From the NCBI GenBank assembly GCA_038373865.1, contig JAXGGA010001665.1:1-64000 (forward strand): a stretch of DNA of 64,000 nucleotides, written 5' to 3'. The number at the start of each line of letters is the position of its first letter. Position 1 is the first letter of the stretch. The translations under genes and the position numbers were made by a program. Source of the DNA: Uloborus plumipes (taxonomy: Eukaryota > Arthropoda > Arachnida > Araneae > Uloboridae). This document shows positions 33,519 through 45,206 of the stretch, piece by piece. The notes below the pieces were generated by a model. That model was given only the letters and a program-made list of their open reading frames with translations. It was not told the DNA's origin and searched no databases.

Positions 33519-34172
33519 TAAACAGCTATAGCATTCTCTGATGAATCTCCTTTGGGGTGACACCTTCTACTGTCAAGAGTTCTATGACTGCACGTTGTAA
33601 AGGCTTCTTACCAACTGGAACTGTAGAGGAGAGTTTACGGAACAAGCCAATACCTGACATATACCAGTGCTGCCATTTGTTGAGGAGTTATGAAAGTGGG
33701 GGCATTACTTTTTGTTCAACCCTTCGTATTTATTTCTAAACTAAAATGTAGTTGAAGTGATGAACTATTGATTTTTTTTTACTTTTCATTTTGTAGAATA
33801 ATAGTAGTAAGCAAATATTAAATATGATATCAATTTTGTGATGCATATAACTGAACTGTCTTTTCTTTTCAAATTAAAATTCTAGCAGTATAATATGTGA
33901 TGCATTTTTAAATGTTTGTTATCATGTTTATTTAATATTTCTTTTAACTTTTATTTTCAAACTCTGAATGAATGGAAGGAGTTTTTTTAAACAAAGTTTA
34001 GGTCTATTGAAAACCTTTTTTTTTTTTAATTTTCAATAATTGCTTAAATGTTTCTCTTACTTTTATAGGTTTTATACAAAGGCTAGGACCACTGAAATAA
34101 ATACTGCTTTTTGGCACAATGTTGCCTGAAGATTGCCTTATGTGATTAAATAAGTCAATGTGATTAACTTAC

Positions 34173-34630
34173 CTAAATCCGTAAATCTCTGTGGTGTGCC
34201 CTATCCGTGCTTTTAATCTGTTGTGGAAAGTCGGAGCTGGCCGCCTGCAGTGCTTTTCTTTCTTTCTTTCTTTCGTACAGTGTATTTTGTTGATTTTTTC
34301 ACTTGTTTTTTCAGTAACGTCACTTCCTTCGTTGTCGTCGTTCGGTGTTGGTCGGAATGGGCAGAGAAAACGACCGTATTGTCGCAGAAGCTTCGGATGT
34401 TGCCGCTTTTTGCATGACCCCCGCACGATCCCCGACATCTTCGCTTTGGAACTTGCATGCAATCGTTGTTACCGATGGCTGTGTTTTTAAGATGTTTGCC
34501 TTGCATCTGTGAGTTGTTGCACATATTACTTCATTTCTGTGCGAAGGATAATTGCATTTTGTTGTGTGTCTGACAGCGCCTCTCTGGTTTTGAGAGCCGT
34601 ATTTTTCCCGGTGTCTTAAACTATTTTTTT
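34173..34630 (-). ncRNA. Candidate minus-strand non-coding exon in intron 1
   Basis: A GC-richer, repeat-poor island with a consensus minus-strand donor: reading on the minus strand the exon would end GGATTTAG and continue GTAAGT (GT at 34172-34171). Short overlapping frames on both strands show no known domain, and a (CTTT)n tract lies at about 34256-34274. It could be the first exon of an antisense RNA, or a piece of an unrecognised repeat. No transcript evidence is available. Confidence 0.25.
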
Positions 34631-34645
34631 TTAACAAGCCAAATG

Positions 34646-35067
34646 CATGGGTGATTGTGTTCCGGTATTTTACCAGATTTCCGGTATTTTCATGATCGAT
34701 TCTGGTATTTTCATGTTCGAAAATACTGGAAATAAAATATTTTTAATTATGCTCTTATTTTCCCACCTTCAGTATTTTTTTTTCCAATGTTCGGTGATTT
34801 TCCGATAATTACTTATAATATTCATCGAGCAAGCCATTAAGATGCCATTCTATTGTTTTTGACTAAAAAATATTTGAAACTGTTCGAATGTATGAAATGT
34901 GTCTTGTTTAGGAAAGGCAATTTATTATTAAGTATGTATAATTATAAAATTAGGTGTGCTTAAATAATAGGGGCCTTGGTTTTTGGAAAAAGCCCCCACC
35001 CCACACACACAAACATTTTCTCTTCAAAACTTTCAGGTATTTTTTCATGAACTCACAATCACCCCGG
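34646..35067. mobile_element. hAT-like MITE G (copy 2)
   Basis: Ends CATGGGTGATTGTG and CACAATCACCCCGG with a perfect 8-bp duplication, GCCAAATG (34638-34645 and 35068-35075). Same length and interior as copy 1. Confidence 0.85.
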
Positions 35068-35069
35068 GC

Positions 35070-36090
35070 CAAATGTCAGTAATAGGTCACTATAATTAGA
35101 AAAATAGCTAACGGTAATTTGCTGTTATGTTTATTAGGAAATCAAAATATTTTATTTTATGTAGAAACAGAATGTATTATAATTTAATGGCTTTAAAGAA
35201 AAATAATTGACTTTTTTTTAATTAATAAAAATAGACCTGATAACAAAATCCCACTTTCAGTAGGTTATATAGGTTTGCAAAAAAATACAGTTAAAGATAG
35301 AAAAATAGAAACACAACTGATTAGTGTGGTTTTTGGAATTGAGTAGAGGCCTAAAGTTGATCCTGCCATAGTGAATATTCCCGCGTTTCGAGACTTTTGT
35401 CATTAACCCTCTGTAGGGTCTGTATTCAGGTTAATTAAGGGATGAGACTAACTATTATGTGTGTCATTTGGAGCTTACAAAAAACTGTCATTGGAAAGTA
35501 TTGGATCAATCTTGATACAGTCCTGTCCTGGCGCCTTCAGACTTTCATCTTATTTTCTACTACTTACGGAATTTCTCTTTTTGGAAAATTTATTAAAAAT
35601 GATAATAGTATGAGAACCTTACTAATCTATTAAATAGCCAGGCAGAAGATTTTTTTGACGAGGGATCCAAAATCTAGTGCAATAAGTTAAGAAAAATTTT
35701 CAGTGTTAATGGGGACTAAAAACTATGTAGAAAAGTCATAGAATGTTTTTACTTTAGCTTGTGATGCAACTTTGCATTCATCCATAAGGGTCTTTAAAAA
35801 TGACCCTTGTAAGCTATGAGATGAACACCAATACCACATGGATGAGCCGAAACCAGCACCATGATGCAATTATTCTTGCCTTTGCTTATTGCCCTTTATA
35901 TTGTTTTTAAAATGCTGCTTTGTTCAATTTTTGTTCCCTGCCTTACTGCCGAGCGAGTTTTTGTTTGTTTTGTTTATTTTGCCATGTGGGTCACAGTGGT
36001 CCGTGAAGCCGTAGTTGTTTTTTTTTTCTCGAACCGCAGTAGGATTAGTGGAATACTCTTTTATGTTTTGCCTCCCCTGCTCAAAATGTG
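35070..36090. other. Intron 1 distal part, nothing recognised
   Basis: AT-rich; no exon or bounded repeat before the acceptor of the pore exon. Confidence 0.5.
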
Positions 36091-36104
36091 CCTTGTTTTC
36101 CTAG

Positions 36105-36962
36105 GTTGTAGCAGTTCTCTCCATTCTATTCATTGTACTATCGACAATCGGACTCACTTTAAGCACCTTACCGGCGCTCCAGGAGAAAGACAAGGACGGA
36201 CACGTGGAAGACAACCACAAACTCGCCGTCGTGGAGGCCGTGTGTATCACATGGTTCACCCTAGAGTATCTATTGCGATTCATGTCGGCCCCGAACAAGT
36301 GGAAATTCTTCAAGGGGGGTCTGAACATCATCGACCTCCTGGCCATTTTGCCCTACTTTGTGGCATTCCTCATCGAGTCGAACAAGCAGACGGATCAGTT
36401 TCAGGACGTGAGGAGGGTGGTGCAGATATTTAGGATCATGCGGATTCTCCGCATTCTGAAGCTAGCGAGGCACTCCACGGGCCTCCAGAGCTTGGGCTTT
36501 ACGCTGCGGAACAGCTATAAAGAGCTGGGCTTGCTGATGCTGTTCCTGGCCATCGGAGTCATGATCTTTTCGAGCCTCGCGTATTTCGCCGAGAAGGACG
36601 AGAAGGAGACCAAGTTTACAAGCATTCCTGAAACATTCTGGTGGGCAAGTATCACGATGACGACCGTCGGCTACGGTGATATTTACCCTACCACTCCTCT
36701 GGGAAAACTCGTTGGTAGCATCTGCTGCGTCTGCGGTGTGCTGGTCATTGCTCTGCCCATTCCGATCATCGTCAACAACTTTGCAGAATTTTACCAGAAC
36801 CAGATGAGGCGGGACAAGGCCCTCAAACGGAAGGAAGCCCTGGAGCGAGCCAGGCGGGAAGGGAGCATCGTGTCCTTCCAGAGAGTCAACCTCCGAGACG
36901 CTTTCGCCAAGAGCATGGACCTCATAGACGTGCTCGTTGACAGTGGACACAACGAGAGTCAG
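36105..36962 (+). CDS. Shab: Kv2/Shab potassium channel, coding exon 2 (S1-S6 and pore)
   Basis: Encodes residues 219-504, the whole membrane core. It starts after CCTTGTTTTCCTAG, phase 0. S1 is about 219-240, S2 258-278, S3 292-308. S4 is about 319-341 with the gating arginines R321, R322, R328, R331, R334, K337 and R340. S5 is about 359-380. The selectivity filter is TTVGYGD at 404-410. S6 contains the hinge PIP at 436-438 within [11 protein letters not shown]. The post-S6 block ([20 protein letters not shown], then [15 protein letters not shown]) is diagnostic of arthropod Shab. The protein would form a tetrameric delayed-rectifier K+ channel in the plasma membrane. The donor is GTATAA at 36963; read-through adds one valine and a stop. 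The exon's last 30 bases are the first part of the tandem array that follows. Confidence 0.97.
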
Positions 36963-38396
36963 GTATAATCACCCGAGGGTGTGTGTGTGTCCCGTGTGCC
37001 GAACTTCCGTCTCGCGATTTTCGTCCGCCTTCGGGGTCCTTTTTTCCCCGATTGAAGTAACCTGAGTGTACTCTTGACCCCTCTATGGTCTCGCAAAAAT
37101 TTTGAATGTGATTGTTCTCAAACTGAATATCTAAACCCGTTCTTTGGTATTTGGGGTACATTTTAGCAAAACTGCTCTCATGTCCGGTTGTGTCCAATCA
37201 TGTACTGATGACGCTTCAATCAGCTGGGAAACCGTTACCTGAAATTGGTTTATTTCAAAACAAGCTCAATCCAGCCCTCGTTGACAGTGGACACAACGAG
37301 AGTCAGGTATAATCACCCGAGCGTGTCGGCGAATGTGTGTGTCCCGTGTGCCGAACTTCCGTCTTGCGATTTTCGTCCGCCTTCGGGGTCCTTTTTCCCG
37401 ATTAAAATAACCTGAGCGTACTCTTGACCCCTCTATGGTCTCGCAAAAATTTTGAATGTGATTGGTTCCAAATTGAATGTCTACTACTTAAAGAATTTGC
37501 TAATCCAATGATGACCCATTCTTGGTTATTTGGGGGTAGGTTTGGGGGTCCAATCATGTACCAATGATGTCTCAATCAGCTGGGAAACCGTTTAACCTAA
37601 AACCAGTTTTATTTCAAAACCAGCTCAATCCAGTCTTTCGACGCAACGAGAGTCGGGTAATATCTACGCGAGCCTCGGCAAATGCGTGTCCCGTGCCGAA
37701 TTCCCGCATTTGTCTGCCTTTGAGGATTCGTTGTCCTTTTTTTCGATTGAAATAATCTGAATGTGCTATAGAACAGACTTAACCCTTTTCTGGTCTCATT
37801 GAAATTTCGAATGTAATTGGTTCCAAATTGAATATCTAATTATTAAGACTTTGCTAATCCTATGCCGTGTAACCCATTCTTTGGTTTTTGGGTGAGATTT
37901 CAGCAAAACTGCTCTCATGTTTGGTTGTGTCAAGTCATATGCCAATGATGTTTCAATCAGCTGGAAAACCTTTTATTTATAGAGTTTTATTTCAAAACCA
38001 GCTCAATCCAGTCCTCGTTGACAGTGGACACAACGAGAGTCGGGTACCTATGCAATCGTCGGTGAATGTTGGTCCCGTGCCCAATTCTCATACTTGTCTG
38101 TCTTCGAGGATTTATTGTCCTTTTTTTCCAATCAAAATAACCTGAATATGCTATAGAACTGTCTTGACCCTTTTCTGCTCTTGTAGAAATTTTGAATGTA
38201 ATTGGTTCCAAATTGAATATCTACTTCTTAAGAATTTGCTGATCCTATAATGTGTAACACATTCTTTGGTATTTGGAGTAGATTTTAGCAAAACTGCTCA
38301 TGTCCATTTGTGTTCAATCATGTACCAATGATGCCTCAATCAGCTGGAAAACTTACCAAAAACGAGTTTTATTCTAAAAACCAGCTCAATCTATAC
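36933..38396 (+). repeat. Tandem array of the exon 2 end plus splice donor, four units
   Basis: Four tandem units start at 36933, 37277, 37635 and 38014 (steps of 344, 358 and 379 bp). The first is the real exon end. Unit 2 keeps all 30 exon-derived bases and the donor GTATAATC; unit 4 keeps 29 of 30 and GTACCT; unit 3 has lost part of the exon-derived piece but keeps AACGAGAGTC and GTAATA. The remaining roughly 330 bp of each unit is intron sequence (CGTCCGCC, TTTTGAATGTGATTG, TCAATCAGCTGG, AACCAGCTCAATCCAG landmarks) and diverges more. Units 2-4 therefore look like pseudo-exon ends with donors but have no acceptor of their own. Confidence 0.93.
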
Positions 38397-38516
38397 TTCT
38401 ACCGTATGGTGCTGTAAAAACACAATGTAATATTACTTGTTCAGGATATCGGAGTATAGATACCATGAAAAACTTTCTACATCATGATTCGGAAGACACA
38501 AATGCAATAGTGATGA

Positions 38517-39780
38517 CTAGCGACAGGCTCTGGTCCCAGCTAGGCTGGTCCTAGTCAGTTTATTAGCCTCCAGTGAAGGTCAATGGCTTTTATAAAGCTA
38601 TGTCTACTTTCTTGCTTGTTATGGCCTCGTCCTATAAGCCGTTCCAAGTACTACTGAAATAGCATTTTTTTCCAATTTCAAGATTAGCCTTGAGACAGGG
38701 GTGATTGTATTCCTATATTTTACCAGATTTCTGGTATTTTCATGATTGATTCTGGTATTTTCAGGTTCGAAAATACCGGAAATAAAATATTTTTAATTAT
38801 GCTTTTGTCCTCCCATCTTCGTTTTTTTTTTTTTTTTTTTTTTAATGATTTTTCGAATATTCGGTGATTATACCGGTAATTACTAATAATATTCATCGTA
38901 TAGAAATGTTAAGATATCATTCTAATTTTTTTTAACTTTAATAAATTATTGTATTTGCATCCTTTTTTAATTTGATGCCTTCATTTGAAAAAATGCTATA
39001 TCGATTTGCATCCGATATAAAAATTGAATTTTTCTCATTTTAGGAGACAAATGAATGAAATATCTTTTTATTTTCTGTAAAAAATTCGAAATTTAAAAAT
39101 TTCGAGCAAAATTCTGTGTTTTTTAATGAAAATTAAAAAGTTAAAATTTGAAGCTCTAATTTAATTTTATTTTTGCTTCAATTATTTGAATTGTAAAAAT
39201 AATAAGATTATCGTAGAGCTTTTAATAGTAAATCTGAAGTAAGTTTATTTCGATTCCTTTATATTTCATTTTCATACTTTTAACGCCTTAATTAAATGCA
39301 TGCACAATATTTTTACTAAACACTATTTACAACTATTCGAAAAAATGAAATGTGTTTTGTTTGTTTATGAAAGGCATTAATTATTAAATATGTATAACTA
39401 TAAAATTAGGTGTGCTTAATAAATAGGGGCCTTGGTTTTTTAAAAAAACGTCCCCCTCCCACACAATTTTCTCTTTAAAACTTTCAGGTATTTTTTCATG
39501 AACTCACAATCACCCCTGCTGAGATTTAAATTGCTTAAAACAATGACCCTGCTTTTCGTGCAAAAATTTAACCTATTAACATCTTTTCATTTTAATAATG
39601 GAAGCGACTAAATCATGTCGTCCCTTGTCTATCATTATAGGGTCTGTTCATTGTAAACCTTTTAAGTCTGATATCATAATTTTAATCTGAAAGTCCCTTT
39701 ACTGGCTTAGTAGCTCAACTTTGAACCCTTCCTAACTAAGAAATATCTTTCTCAAGAAATTGAGACCAAAGATATCAAGC
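38517..39780 (-). mobile_element. CR1-like LINE 3' fragment, split by MITE G
   Basis: The 3' end signature (GACTAGGACCAGCCTAGCTG in reverse complement, then GAGCCTGTCGCTAGTC) begins at about 38517. The homologous sequence resumes after 39518 (GATTTAAATTGCTTAAAACAATGACCC type), matching 19930-20050. No intact frame. Confidence 0.7.
38696..39518. mobile_element. hAT-like MITE G (copy 3)
   Basis: Ends CAGGGGTGATTGTA and CACAATCACCCCTG. Longer than copies 1 and 2 because its centre is expanded (about 823 bp). It interrupts the CR1-like fragment. A clean 8-bp duplication is not preserved. Confidence 0.8.
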
Positions 39781-39789
39781 AGGTTTTAC

Positions 39790-40460
39790 TTTCCGTAGTT
39801 AAAAAAAATTTTAAATCAAACATAAACTCTGACCAGATATTGTGCAGCAAAAATTTATCTTTCTCCCTATTCTTACCTTTCGGTAACTAAGTTGTAAGCA
39901 AGCATTTGTAACAGAAAATAAAACTGGAAATTGAAAAACAAAGAATGTGATTGTTTTACTTTTGATTCTAAAAATCTCCGTCTGACAAAAAATAATAAAC
40001 AGAGCAGTATGTAATTGAAATTGCTACTGATTTACCTGAGTTTCACTGTATTTTTTATCTTTCCGTGGTGCGATGTTTTCCCGTCCTAGCAAAATTAATT
40101 CAGTTAATTAATGAAGCAGTTTGTGTTTTAAGTTTAAGTTAGAAGAATATCAAAATTAAATTTATTAGTGGATTATACTTTGAAAATAAATGAAAAACAG
40201 AAATGCTGCATTGGGTGCCGCCTTACAAAAGATGACATACTTTTTTTTATCATATTTGACCCCCTTCTCCCCTTTGTCACTATGTGTCACACTTCTATTT
40301 CGACCAAAATCTGATACTTGTGTCACTCTCTCCCTCCTGCCCTCCCAAGTATGACATCATTCGTGGTCAACCCCAAATTTGGGAGCAGGTGAACACGGGT
40401 TTTAATTGGAAGTGGCACAAAATTCATCTTAGCCCAAAATTCTTGAGAGTGTATTTTGTT
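39790..40460. other. Intron 2 AT-rich sequence; decayed repeat near 40240-40370
   Basis: No exon seen. The C- and TGTCAC-rich stretch near 40240-40370 resembles 2330-2560 in reverse orientation. Confidence 0.45.
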
Positions 40461-40465
40461 TTACA

Positions 40466-41440
40466 CAGGGTGTCCGCGCATATGGAAAGTCAGGGAAAGT
40501 CATGGATTTCAAATATGATCGAAATTGATCATGGAAAGTCATGGATTTCAGGGAAAAATGTCCAAAAGTCATGGAAACTGACTGTTTATCATGGATTTTA
40601 GCGCTCCGGACCGATTGAAATTTTTCCCGCGATCTCGAAGAACGAAAACACTTCCGCCGTCATTCTACTTCGTTATTGGGTGCAATCTGATTTGTCAATT
40701 ACAATTTCCAACAAGTTGCATTGTGTTGACCAATCAGATGAATTCTCAACGTTAAAACCATGAGCGGCGAATTTTGTGTAACTGCGCATGTGCGCGGACT
40801 CCGTCATCTGATAAAATATGACCTTGAACGACAAAAAGATAGACTCGATGGTTTTTTTGATGGTTTTTTCCCCGGCATAGACAGATTTGCCTTTTACATT
40901 TGGTCTCCTCCCCCGCCCCTACCCTCTTCATTTGATTCCTTTTTCTTTTAAAACTTGTTTGAATCTTTTTCTTTCGAGCATTTTTATGCAAAAGAAAGAC
41001 AAATTAAAAAACGATGTTGAATTTTAAAGAATCGTGTAGGTAGGGGGGGGGGGCAGGAACTCAACGAGTTCCGTTTTGAAGTCAGATTTCGCCTCACTCA
41101 TATCAGGATCTAAACATACAGTAAAATTTATGGACAGACAATTCATTGCTACATGAAAGTAGTACGTTTTAGGACAAGCACGGTGGGGAGGAGGGGTGTC
41201 GGTAGGAAAAGATCGTTTTTTGACCTCAATAGCGAACGGACTTCTGTTGCTGTGAAACAGTCGCCATGTTTGGTCATTTGCTTTGCAAGATAGAATATTA
41301 AGTGCATAATTTTCCAAAAACAAAGCAGAGTTCGTTTTTTTTTTTTTTTTTTTTTTTAGTCATGGAAAATAGTTTGCAAAAGTCATGAAAAGTCAGGGAA
41401 AGTCATGGAATTGAAAAGTCCAGGTTGAGCAGATACCCTG
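40466..41440. mobile_element. hAT-like element T with subterminal GTCATGGA repeats
   Basis: Ends CAGGGTGTCCGCGCATATGG and GAGCAGATACCCTG. The words AGTCATGGA/AGTCAGGGAAAGTC recur at least five times in the first 130 bp and at least three times in the last 90 bp, the usual pattern of transposase-binding subterminal repeats. Short frames on either strand are not recognised. TTTACA occurs on both sides but no exact octamer. Confidence 0.6.
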
Positions 41441-41559
41441 TTTACAGTTTAAACTGTGATATGGGTCATTCTCATAAAAACATCGAGGGTATGAAGTTCA
41501 GATAAATTAAAGTCAGTGGAAACAGATGAAGCATTTTATGTAGGTAGATATATGTAGGG

Positions 41560-44209
41560 TAGGGTGGAGCGAAAAAAATGAATTTTTGATTTTCGTAAAC
41601 GGGTACCTTTCATTTACTGTGAATGAGGATAAGTAACAATTCTGTGAAATATTTCACTTTTGAGACGTCATCTTTAGTCTGCGCATTTGGCCTAAAGTTT
41701 TGAAATTTTAGATTTTTTTTAGATTTTTCAAATTTTTTTAAAAAATATTGCAAATGATAAAACTAGTAACGGGTGGTTATTAAATGGAAGAAAAAGGTTT
41801 GAAATATACAAGAAATTTTTAAAAATCATTTCAGATTATAATTTCAGTCTGCGCATTAGGCCCAAAGTTCATCAAATTTTCAGAAATTTCCGATATTTTC
41901 AATACTAGCAGAAATTTTATAATTCAATATTTCCTCTCAATATTTACTAAAAGTGCCTTCAAAATATTTTCTTAATCATTCTGTTGTTTCTTTGAACTAC
42001 TCAACTCTATGCTTGCTCATTGAAATTACCCAGGACTCACCACGAGGAAGTGGCCGCACTTTGGGTGCCACTCGCGCTCCTCTTGCTTCCAACCGATGAG
42101 AGCATACATTTACATTTCTTAGACAAGTCAGAAACAATAAATTGTTTCTTTGAGTAGGAAATTGTTTGCATTGGTTTTGATTTATGCACTACAAAGACAG
42201 GAAAATAAAGGTGTAATACGGAAACTGGAAGAAAAACTTGATAGACCTCTGTAATGGAACAGTTGCCAATTACATTTGAATGAACTTAATTTGCTGCATT
42301 TTTTGCAAAAGCTAGATGGACCTACCAGTGGACCAAAGTGATTTTTGGGCCTGTTAGACGAAGATAAACATGTTATACTTTCAAATCAGTTCAATATGAA
42401 CCTGTAGAATTTGTCATTGATCAGATTGATTTTGACAATAAAAATGGTTCAAGTACTGAGCAACAGTAACTTCATGAGATGAGCAAGGTAGTTTTGACTG
42501 GGAAAATATTTAAAAAAAAATGCGAAACAGAAGTCCAAGAAAGCTTTCCCTAGTCATAAGTTGACAACAGCAAACAATCTTTAGACTATAATTTTTAAAA
42601 GAGTTCATAACTTTCGCGGGTAAAAGTGTCCTTGCTCTTTTAGGATGAAGCACAGACGTTACTAATTTAGCTATGAATTCGTGTGAGATTTTAAAAAAAG
42701 CAGAAAATTGTTTTCACATCTATTCAAAACAATGTATACTTTGCACCCAAGAAATATGCTGTTATCAAATGTGTGAATGTTTGTTCCTTATATAAATCCA
42801 GTTTTCCGTCGGATTTTCAACAAACTTGGCACAGAGGTTCCCTGCTGCATTAGAAATCACATAGGCAGGGGGTTTTGAAATTTAAAAAAAATCCAAAGAG
42901 CCCAAAATTCAAATTTTTTGTCTCAAAATGGCCATTTTCTTATAATTTTGAATAGATAGAGTAATAGAGATAATACTTTAAGCACATAAATTGATAAAAT
43001 GTAACACGTTTAAATAGGAGTATTTTCCTACAAAGATTACGATCAATAATGAATTATCCATTTTAGGCTCAACTATTTCTTTTTAGCATGAAATAAGTGT
43101 TTATATTCCCATGTAGATAGAATTCATTCAAATGTTTTTTAGAGCTACGTTGTATTAATAATCACCCTGGCAACGCCGGGAAATAATCTGGTTAGTTCAT
43201 AAGAGAGAGCATATAAAGTAACTTGTTTTAAATCGTATTATAAACGCTCAATCTAGAAAACAAACAAACAAACAAGTGAGAACGCTTCAGATCCCAAAAA
43301 ATAGACAAAAATCTATTTTCATACATTACATACATAAATCAAAAGTCAGTATGCATCGATATGATTTCTTGCCATGATGTGGAAATTACAAAGCTACCTT
43401 TTACAGGTAATTTAACAACACAATATTTACAAAGATTATGGAAGCTGAGAATTTAAATATGATTTCTGAATGCGCTCTTTTTAAACTGCCATTCAAGACT
43501 CAATCAGTTGAAAGAGCTGTCGAATAGGTCACAAAAGCTCTTCAAAATTGGTATGTAATCACAGGAAAAGAAAAAGTTTAGTAAAAACGAGGATATCTGA
43601 CAGAAATATTTGATCAATTTACGACACAAAGGAACAATTTAACTGTGAAAGACGTATCTAACAAATGTAAATACGTGCTTGCATTGGTTGGAAGGAAGGG
43701 TTCACGTGTAGGACTAGAAGTGCGGTCACCTCCTCGTGGCGAGTCCTGGGTAGTTCCACGTGAGCTAGCGAAGAGTTGCAGGGTTCAAAGTAATAACAAA
43801 ATGAATAAAAACAAGTTTGAAGACACTTAAAGTGAGTATTGAGAGGAAATACTGAGTTAAAAAATGTCGAAAATATCAGAAATTTGGGGAAATTTGATGA
43901 ACTTTGAGCTCAATGCACGAACTGAAATAATAATCTAAAATGGTTTTAAAAAATTTTTTGTATATTTCAAACCTTTTTCTTCCATTTAATAACCACCCGT
44001 CACTAGTTTTATCATTTGCAATATTTTTAAAAAAATTTTGAAAAATCCAATAAAAATCAAAAATTTCAAAACTTTAGGCCAAATGCGCAGACTAAAGATG
44101 ACGTCGCAAAAGTGAAATATTTTACAGAATTGTTACTTATCCTCATTCACAGTAAATGAAAGGTACCCGTTTACGAAAATCAAAAATTCATTTTTTTCGC
44201 TCCACCCTA
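41560..44209. mobile_element. 2.65-kb element S with roughly 500-bp inverted arms
   Basis: Begins TAGGGTGGAGCG and ends CGCTCCACCCTA, flanked by a perfect 8-bp duplication, ATGTAGGG (41552-41559 and 44210-44217). The left arm to about 42070 is mirrored by the right arm from about 43690. Landmarks are GTAAACGGGTACC, GGTGGTTATTAAATGGAAG and a CCTCGTGG... segment at the inner ends. The 8-bp duplication and YA-NG start fit a hAT-type element. The centre (42.1-43.7 kb) is AT-rich without a convincing transposase. Confidence 0.8.
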
Positions 44210-44728
44210 ATGTAGGGGATTTATAAAAAAAAAATACTGTCCCTTAAAAAAATCAGTTTATTTAAATACATAATTATTATCGCTATATTTAATTTTTATA
44301 TAAATTCCATGAAATTAAATTCTAGTAATTAGGCTTCACTGATATTTGAGTTTATTCTCATACAAGTATTCTTAAACACGGAAGTAACACATGATCAGTC
44401 TGTTTTTTTGCATTATTTTAATTTATTTAACTGTAAAAACAAGTGTGAGGGAATGACGCATGCAAAGAACTTTACCTGGTTTTATGCTTTTAGATGAATT
44501 TTAAGATCCTGAGAGGGAAATTTACTTTTGGTGGAGGGAATGATGTTACCCGCTGGGGACACATTTTAGAATACTTGCGTGAAGAAATTTTCAATGAAAA
44601 TGTCATTTTAAATCGTTTTGCTTACTTAACTTATTCAATATTTTGAAATAAAAGGCGCAAAAATTTCAACTTATTCCTTGTTTGCTTAGAAATAATTTTT
44701 GTTAATTTTATTCCAGCAGTGGGGACAA

Positions 44729-44977
44729 GACTGTACCTCAGAACCAAACTAACGCAAGTCCATTTTCGCAACTTTTCAACAGGAGGCTAAAACGATTGCC
44801 GAATACATGCAAAAGTGGGACTCGTGCTCTATAAATGCTGCGAAATAATTGTGATGGAATTTGTTTTATAGAATAACGTTCTCATGGGTGGATGGGGAAT
44901 AAGATTCTGCATACAATGAAGCAAAAAAGTGAAAATCACTATTTTTGGACTTGCGTCGTTCTGGTTCTGAGGTACAG
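44729..44977. mobile_element. MITE F (copy 2)
   Basis: Ends GACTGTACCTCAGAACCA and TGGTTCTGAGGTACAG are inverted repeats. The roughly 249-bp body aligns with copy 1 at 8609-9161 once that copy's nested insert is removed. Confidence 0.8.
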
Positions 44978-45206
44978 AAGTGAAGGAATGACATTTCTGT
45001 ACAGGGGCCTATATAAATTACATCTGAAATAAAATACCAAAATTTTACTTTTATTATCGTGTTAACCTGAACTTGGAAAATAATTTCAAAAAATACGTAT
45101 TAGTTAGAAAATGTTCTCAAATTACAACGAGGACATGAAAACGACCGGTTCCGTGAGAATGACCCGTATGCATTCTCGCCACATCCATCCGCTCTGTAGA
45201 CTGCTG

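Larger units (their letters stand above)
30497..33726. mobile_element. TA-flanked element P, split by two nested elements
   Basis: Ends CGAGGGTGAATGAAAAATAA and its relative TTACTTTTTGTTCAACCCTTCG are inverted repeats flanked by TA (30495-30496 and 33727-33728). Its own sequence is about 30497-30747, 31723-31929 and 33519-33726. The middle and right parts continue across the insertions (CATCGGCATCAGAAGC... then CATAATGATGTCTCC...), so removal of Q and R rejoins it to about 660 bp. No intact transposase. Confidence 0.7.

Noticed and set aside
34191..34490. 99-codon plus-strand ORF
   Set aside because: Composition is unlike a protein (Phe/Ser-rich from a CTTT repeat) and it overlaps equally long frames on the other strand.
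35861..36433. 190-codon plus-strand ORF overlapping the start of the pore exon
   Set aside because: Runs from intron into the exon in the wrong frame; the S1-S2 sequence is in another frame that starts at a clear acceptor.
36462..36950. 162-codon minus-strand ORF over the pore exon
   Set aside because: Antisense shadow; the plus strand encodes an unmistakable channel core.
36933..38396. CRISPR-like or regulatory direct-repeat array
   Set aside because: Units are about 350 bp, eukaryotic, and derived from the exon-intron boundary.
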